From the NCBI RefSeq assembly GCF_003269065.1, contig NZ_QLTA01000007.1, positions 1-64,000 of the forward strand: DNA of 64,000 nt. Direction: 5' to 3'. The DNA comes from Paracidovorax anthurii. GTDB lineage: Bacteria; Pseudomonadota; Gammaproteobacteria; Burkholderiales; Burkholderiaceae_C. Within the stretch, counting starts at the first letter, position 1, and each line of letters opens with the position of its first letter. Both the position numbers and the translations under genes were made by a program. A model generated the notes under the pieces. It was not told where the DNA came from, made no database searches, and saw only the letters and a list, made by a program, of their open reading frames with translations. This document shows positions 60,830-64,000 of this stretch, in pieces.

Positions 60830-61546
60830 TCAGCGGCCGCGCTCCTTGCGCCAGGCGGCGAAGGCCTCGGGCGTGCGCGGGTCGGTGGGCGGGTACAGGC
60901 CGATGATGGTCTGGCCGTCCTGCACGCGCTCGGTCACGAAGTCCTCGAAGGCGGTCATCTCGGTGGCCTCGGCGGCGATCTCGCCGGCCAGGTGCGCGGG
61001 GATGACGATCACGCCTTCGCTGTCGCCCACCACCACGTCGCCGGGGAACACGGCCACGTCGCCGCAGCCGATGGGCACGTTGATGTCGATGGCCTGGTGC
61101 AGCGTGAGGTTGGTGGGGGCCGAGGGGCGCTGGTGGTAGGCGGGCATGTCCAGCTGCGCGATGTCGGGCGTGTCGCGGAAGCCGCCGTCGGTCACCAGCC
61201 CGGCCGCGCCGCGCTTCATGAGGCGCGTGGCGAGGATGGAGCCGGCCGAGGCGGCGCGCGCGTCCTTGCGGCTGTCGATGACCAGCACGGCGCCGGGCGG
61301 GCAGTCTTCCACGGCCTTGCGCTGCGGGTGGTCGGGGTTCTGGAAGACGCCGATGGTGTTCAGGTCTTCGCGCGCCGGGATGTAGCGCAGCGTGAAGGCC
61401 TCGCCGACCATGTTCGGGCGGCCGGCGCGCAGGGGGTGCACGTCCTGCAGGAACTGGTTGCGCAGGCCGCGCTTGAAGAGGGCGGTGCAGAGGGTGGCGG
61501 TGCTCACGCGCAGGAGCTGTTCGCGGGTGCGGGGGTCGAGGGCCAT
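60830..61546 (-). CDS. RraA-like / hydroxymethyl-oxoglutarate-aldolase-type protein
   Basis: A 238-residue protein of the RraA/MenG fold. The pattern 'AFTLRYIPAREDL', 'VLVIDSRKDARAASAGSILATRLMKRGAAGLVTDGGFRDT' and 'GDVVVGDSEGVIVIP' matches the family active-site region (the D-G-x-x-R-D turn). In catabolic clusters such proteins act as 2-oxo-acid aldolases or decarboxylases rather than RNase E inhibitors; here it sits next to an IlvD/Edd dehydratase, favouring that role. The ATG at 61546 is used. The gap to the dehydratase is 50 bases, so they are co-transcribed. Confidence 0.85.
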   Translation of the reverse strand: MALDPRTREQLLRVSTATLCTALFKRGLRNQFLQDVHPLRAGRPNMVGEAFTLRYIPAREDLNTIGVFQNPDHPQRKAVEDCPPGAVLVIDSRKDARAASAGSILATRLMKRGAAGLVTDGGFRDTPDIAQLDMPAYHQRPSAPTNLTLHQAIDINVPIGCGDVAVFPGDVVVGDSEGVIVIPAHLAGEIAAEATEMTAFEDFVTERVQDGQTIIGLYPPTDPRTPEAFAAWRKERGR

Positions 61547-61596
61547 GGGTCTCCAGGGGGCGAAGTCGTTGCGGGAATGCGGAGGCGGGGTTGCCG

Positions 61597-63342
61597 TCAG
61601 AAGATGTCGGGTTCGGGCACGGGCGCGCCGAAGCCGGTTTCGAGGAAGTCGAAGTCGCAGCCCTGGTCGGCCTGCAGGATGTGGCGGCTGAACATCCAGC
61701 CGTAGCCGCGCTCGAAGCGCGGCGGCGGCGGCGTCCAGGCGGCGCGGCGGCGGGCGAGTTCTTCGTCGCTCACCTCCAGGTGGATGCGGCGCGCGGACAC
61801 GTCCACGGTGATGAGGTCGCCGGTCCGCACCAGCGCCAGCGGGCCGCCGATGTAGGCCTCGGGCGCGGCGTGCAGGATGCAGGCGCCGTAGCTGGTGCCG
61901 CTCATGCGCGCGTCCGACAGGCGCAGCATGTCGCGCACGCCCTGCTTCACGAGCTTGGCGGGGATGGGCAGCATGCCCCACTCGGGCATGCCGGGGCCGC
62001 CCTGCGGGCCGGCGTTGCGCAGCACCATGATGTGGCCGGGCGTGACGTCCAGGTCGGGGTCTTCCACGGCGGCCTTCATGCTCGGGTAGTCGTCGAAGAC
62101 CAGCGCCGGGCCGGTGTGGCGCTGCAGGTGCGGCGCGCAGGCGCTGGGCTTGATCACCGCGCCGCCGGGGGCGATGTTGCCGCGCAGCACGGCCAGGGCG
62201 CCCTCGGCGTAGATGGGGTTGTCGATGGGGCGGATCACGTCGTCGTTGAACACGCCGGCGCCCTCGATGTTCTCGCCCAGCGTGCGGCCGGTGACGGTGG
62301 CGGCCCCCAGGCGCAGGTGGCCGCGCAGGCGCGTCATCAGGCCCGGCAGGCCGCCCGCGTAGTAGAAGTCTTCCATCAGGTAGGTCTCGCCGCTGGGCCG
62401 CACGTTGGCGATCACGGGCACGCGGCGGCTGGCGGCGTCGAAGTCCTCCAGCGTCACGGCGCAGTGCGCGCCCGCGCGGCGCGACATGGCCACCAGGTGC
62501 ACGATGGCGTTGGTGGAGCAGCCCACGGCCATGGCTACGTCGATGGCGTTGAGGAACGCATCGCGCGAGAGCAGGCGCGCGGGCGTCTGGTCGTGCCACA
62601 CCATGTCCACGATGCGGCGGCCGCTCTCGGCGCTCATGCGCACGTGGTTCGCGTCCGGCGCGGGGATGGAGGAGGCGCCGGGCAGCGTGAGGCCCATGGC
62701 CTCGATGATGGCCGTCATGGTGCTGGCCGTGCCCATGGTCATGCAGGTGCCGTGGCTGCGGGCGATGCCGCCTTCCACGCCCGTCCATTCGGCCTGGGTG
62801 ATGCGGCCGGCGCGGCGCTCGTCCCAGAGCTTCCAGGCGTCGGAGCCCGAGCCCAGCACCTGGCCGTTGTAGTTGCCGCGCAGCATGGGCCCGGCGGGCA
62901 CGAAGATGCAGGGCAGGCCCATGCTGATCGCGCCCATCACCAGGCCCGGGCCGGTCTTGTCGCAGCCGCCCATGAGCACCGCGCCATCGACCGGGTGGCT
63001 GCGCAGCAGCTCCTCGGTCTCCATGGCCAGCAGGTTGCGGTAGAGCATGGTGGTGGGCTTCACGAACGCCTCGGCCAGCGAGATGGCCGGCAGCTCCACC
63101 GGGAAGCCGCCGGCCTGCAGGATGCCGCGTTTCACATCCTCCACGCGCTGCTTGAAGTGGCCGTGGCAGGGGTTGATGTCCGACCAGGTGTTGACGATGG
63201 CGATGATGGGCTTGCCCGTCCAGTCCTCGGGCGCGTAGCCCATCTGCATGATGCGGGAGCGGTGGCCGAAGGAGCGCAGGTCGTCGGGGGCGAACCAGCG
63301 TGCGCTGCGCAGGGACTCGGGGGGGCGGCGTGGGATCGTCAT
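61597..63342 (-). CDS. IlvD/Edd-family dehydratase, likely sugar-acid dehydratase
   Basis: A 581-residue Fe-S dehydratase. The cluster-binding Cys motifs are 'NPCHGHF', 'MGGCDKTGPG' and 'SHGTCMTMGTA'. The overall pattern matches the L-arabinonate/aldonate dehydratase branch rather than IlvD, partly through the 'MEDFYYAGGLPGLMTRL' stretch. It removes water from an aldonic acid to give a 2-keto-3-deoxy acid. The ATG at 63342 is chosen; a GTG three codons upstream is possible. It diverges from a GntR regulator across a perfect palindrome. Confidence 0.88.
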   Translation of the reverse strand: MTIPRRPPESLRSARWFAPDDLRSFGHRSRIMQMGYAPEDWTGKPIIAIVNTWSDINPCHGHFKQRVEDVKRGILQAGGFPVELPAISLAEAFVKPTTMLYRNLLAMETEELLRSHPVDGAVLMGGCDKTGPGLVMGAISMGLPCIFVPAGPMLRGNYNGQVLGSGSDAWKLWDERRAGRITQAEWTGVEGGIARSHGTCMTMGTASTMTAIIEAMGLTLPGASSIPAPDANHVRMSAESGRRIVDMVWHDQTPARLLSRDAFLNAIDVAMAVGCSTNAIVHLVAMSRRAGAHCAVTLEDFDAASRRVPVIANVRPSGETYLMEDFYYAGGLPGLMTRLRGHLRLGAATVTGRTLGENIEGAGVFNDDVIRPIDNPIYAEGALAVLRGNIAPGGAVIKPSACAPHLQRHTGPALVFDDYPSMKAAVEDPDLDVTPGHIMVLRNAGPQGGPGMPEWGMLPIPAKLVKQGVRDMLRLSDARMSGTSYGACILHAAPEAYIGGPLALVRTGDLITVDVSARRIHLEVSDEELARRRAAWTPPPPRFERGYGWMFSRHILQADQGCDFDFLETGFGAPVPEPDIF

Positions 63343-63357
63343 ATGAAACACATTAAA

Positions 63358-63375
63358 GCACTAATATATTAGTGC
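63358..63375. promoter_or_regulatory. perfect palindrome, probable GntR operator
   Basis: GCACTAATATATTAGTGC is an exact 18-bp palindrome in the 66-bp divergent gap between the dehydratase and the GntR gene. Its T-N-x-N-A-rich symmetric form fits FadR-type GntR operators. Repression of the catabolic genes until a sugar-acid ligand binds is inferred. Confidence 0.7.
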
Positions 63376-63408
63376 GTCAAAGCACCACGGTGCGACAATC
63401 CGCCGCTT

Positions 63409-64000
63409 ATGAACGTGAGAGAGAAAGTCCGCCTCGACCGCTCGCGCCACGCCGCGCCGCAGGTGTTCGAGAAGCTGCGCGAGGCGATCGTGGGCCTCGA
63501 CCTCGCGCCCGGCACGGTGCTGGCGCGCGCCGAACTGGCCGAGCGCTTCGGCATCAGCCAGACGCCCGTGCGCGACGCGCTGCTGCGCCTGGGGGAGGAA
63601 GGGCTGGTGGACATCTTCCCGCAGCATGCGACGGTGGTGAGCCGCATCGACGTGCCGGCCGCGCGGCAGGCGCACTACCTGCGGCGGTCCATCGAGCTGG
63701 AGGTGGTGCGCACGCTGGCGCTGGAGCCAGCCGACGCCACGCTCGCGCGCCTGCGCGCCCAGGTGGAGGCCATGGCCGCGCTGGCGGCCCCCGGCACCTA
63801 CCGCGAATTCGTGGAGGCCGACCAGGGCTTCCACCGCCTCATGTACGAGGCCGCGGGCGTGGCGGGCCTATGGGACCTGGTGCGCCGCCGCTCCGGCCAC
63901 GTGGACCGGCTGCGCCGGCTGCACCTGCCGAGCGAGGGCAAGGCGCAGGCGGTGCTGGCCGACCACCGCCGCATCGTGGAGGCCATCGCGGCCGGCGAGC
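63409..64000 (+). CDS. GntR-family (FCD type) transcriptional regulator, cut by window edge
   Basis: The reading frame opens at the ATG at 63409 and is still open at the window end (197 codons seen). The winged-helix part is 'APQVFEKLREAIVGLDLAPG', then 'LAERFGISQTPVRDALLRLGEEGLV'. A helical FCD effector domain follows ('HYLRRSIELEVVRTLALE', 'YREFVEADQGFHRLMYEAAG', where the D-x-x-x-H pattern gives metal/ligand residues). It is divergent from the dehydratase and should repress it through the palindrome at 63358-63375. Confidence 0.92.
   Translation, partial: MNVREKVRLDRSRHAAPQVFEKLREAIVGLDLAPGTVLARAELAERFGISQTPVRDALLRLGEEGLVDIFPQHATVVSRIDVPAARQAHYLRRSIELEVVRTLALEPADATLARLRAQVEAMAALAAPGTYREFVEADQGFHRLMYEAAGVAGLWDLVRRRSGHVDRLRRLHLPSEGKAQAVLADHRRIVEAIAAGE

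Overview
The window is about 64 kb of high-GC DNA from a betaproteobacterium, most likely an Acidovorax/Paracidovorax-type member of the Comamonadaceae. This rests on gene content and order (dnaA-dnaN-gyrB against rpmH-rnpA-yidD-yidC-mnmE), protein flavour, a Bug-type solute-binding protein, metX-metW behind a SAM-II riboswitch, and short intergenic repeats of a kind common in that family. It spans the chromosomal replication origin: dnaA, dnaN and gyrB run leftward and rpmH, rnpA, yidD and yidC run rightward from about position 7800.

Left edge (1-2282): the right end of an IS5-like element abuts, and has probably cut into, a gene of lower GC than its surroundings. That gene encodes a DndE-like DNA-binding domain fused to an FtsK/SpoIIIE motor. 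It looks like the remnant end of an acquired defence or DNA-modification island next to gyrB. From 2283 to 15814 lie the replication-origin genes, a peptide-binding lipoprotein-type transporter component, mnmE, a small cyclic-nucleotide-domain protein and an unknown protein. From 15834 to 20872 a Fur-box-associated iron unit pairs a TonB-dependent siderophore receptor with a very large PepSY/flavodoxin/FAD reductase. From 20963 to 26851 are apt, a KefB-like antiporter and the LPS genes kdsD-kdsC-lptC plus a short-chain dehydrogenase.

The stretch 26883-31006 is dense in RNA regulation. It has two tandem glycine-rich RRM proteins whose leaders can fold the Shine-Dalgarno into matching hairpins, a yybP-ykoY manganese riboswitch before a GDT1-family Mn exporter, and a SAM-II riboswitch plus leader ORF and terminator before metX-metW. 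Then come a chemoreceptor, an M20 peptidase, an MFS transporter and a diguanylate cyclase.

From 37993 to 44917 is a complete four-gene SMC-type Wadjet/MksBEFG (JetABCD) system, apparently co-transcribed behind rsmE. From 45002 to 50907 are amgK and the divergent outer-membrane biogenesis genes lptD-surA-rsmA. From 51015 to 54642 are a secreted barnase-like RNase with its barstar inhibitor and maeB. The right end (54959-64000) holds an OmpA-like lipoprotein, an omega-amino-acid/beta-alanine catabolic pair (mmsA and an aminotransferase) with a divergent LysR regulator, and a sugar-acid-type cluster (Bug protein, RraA-like protein, IlvD/Edd dehydratase) with a divergent GntR regulator that runs off the window. 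Two families of dispersed intergenic repeats (four copies of about 50 bp and two of about 108 bp) are scattered through the window.
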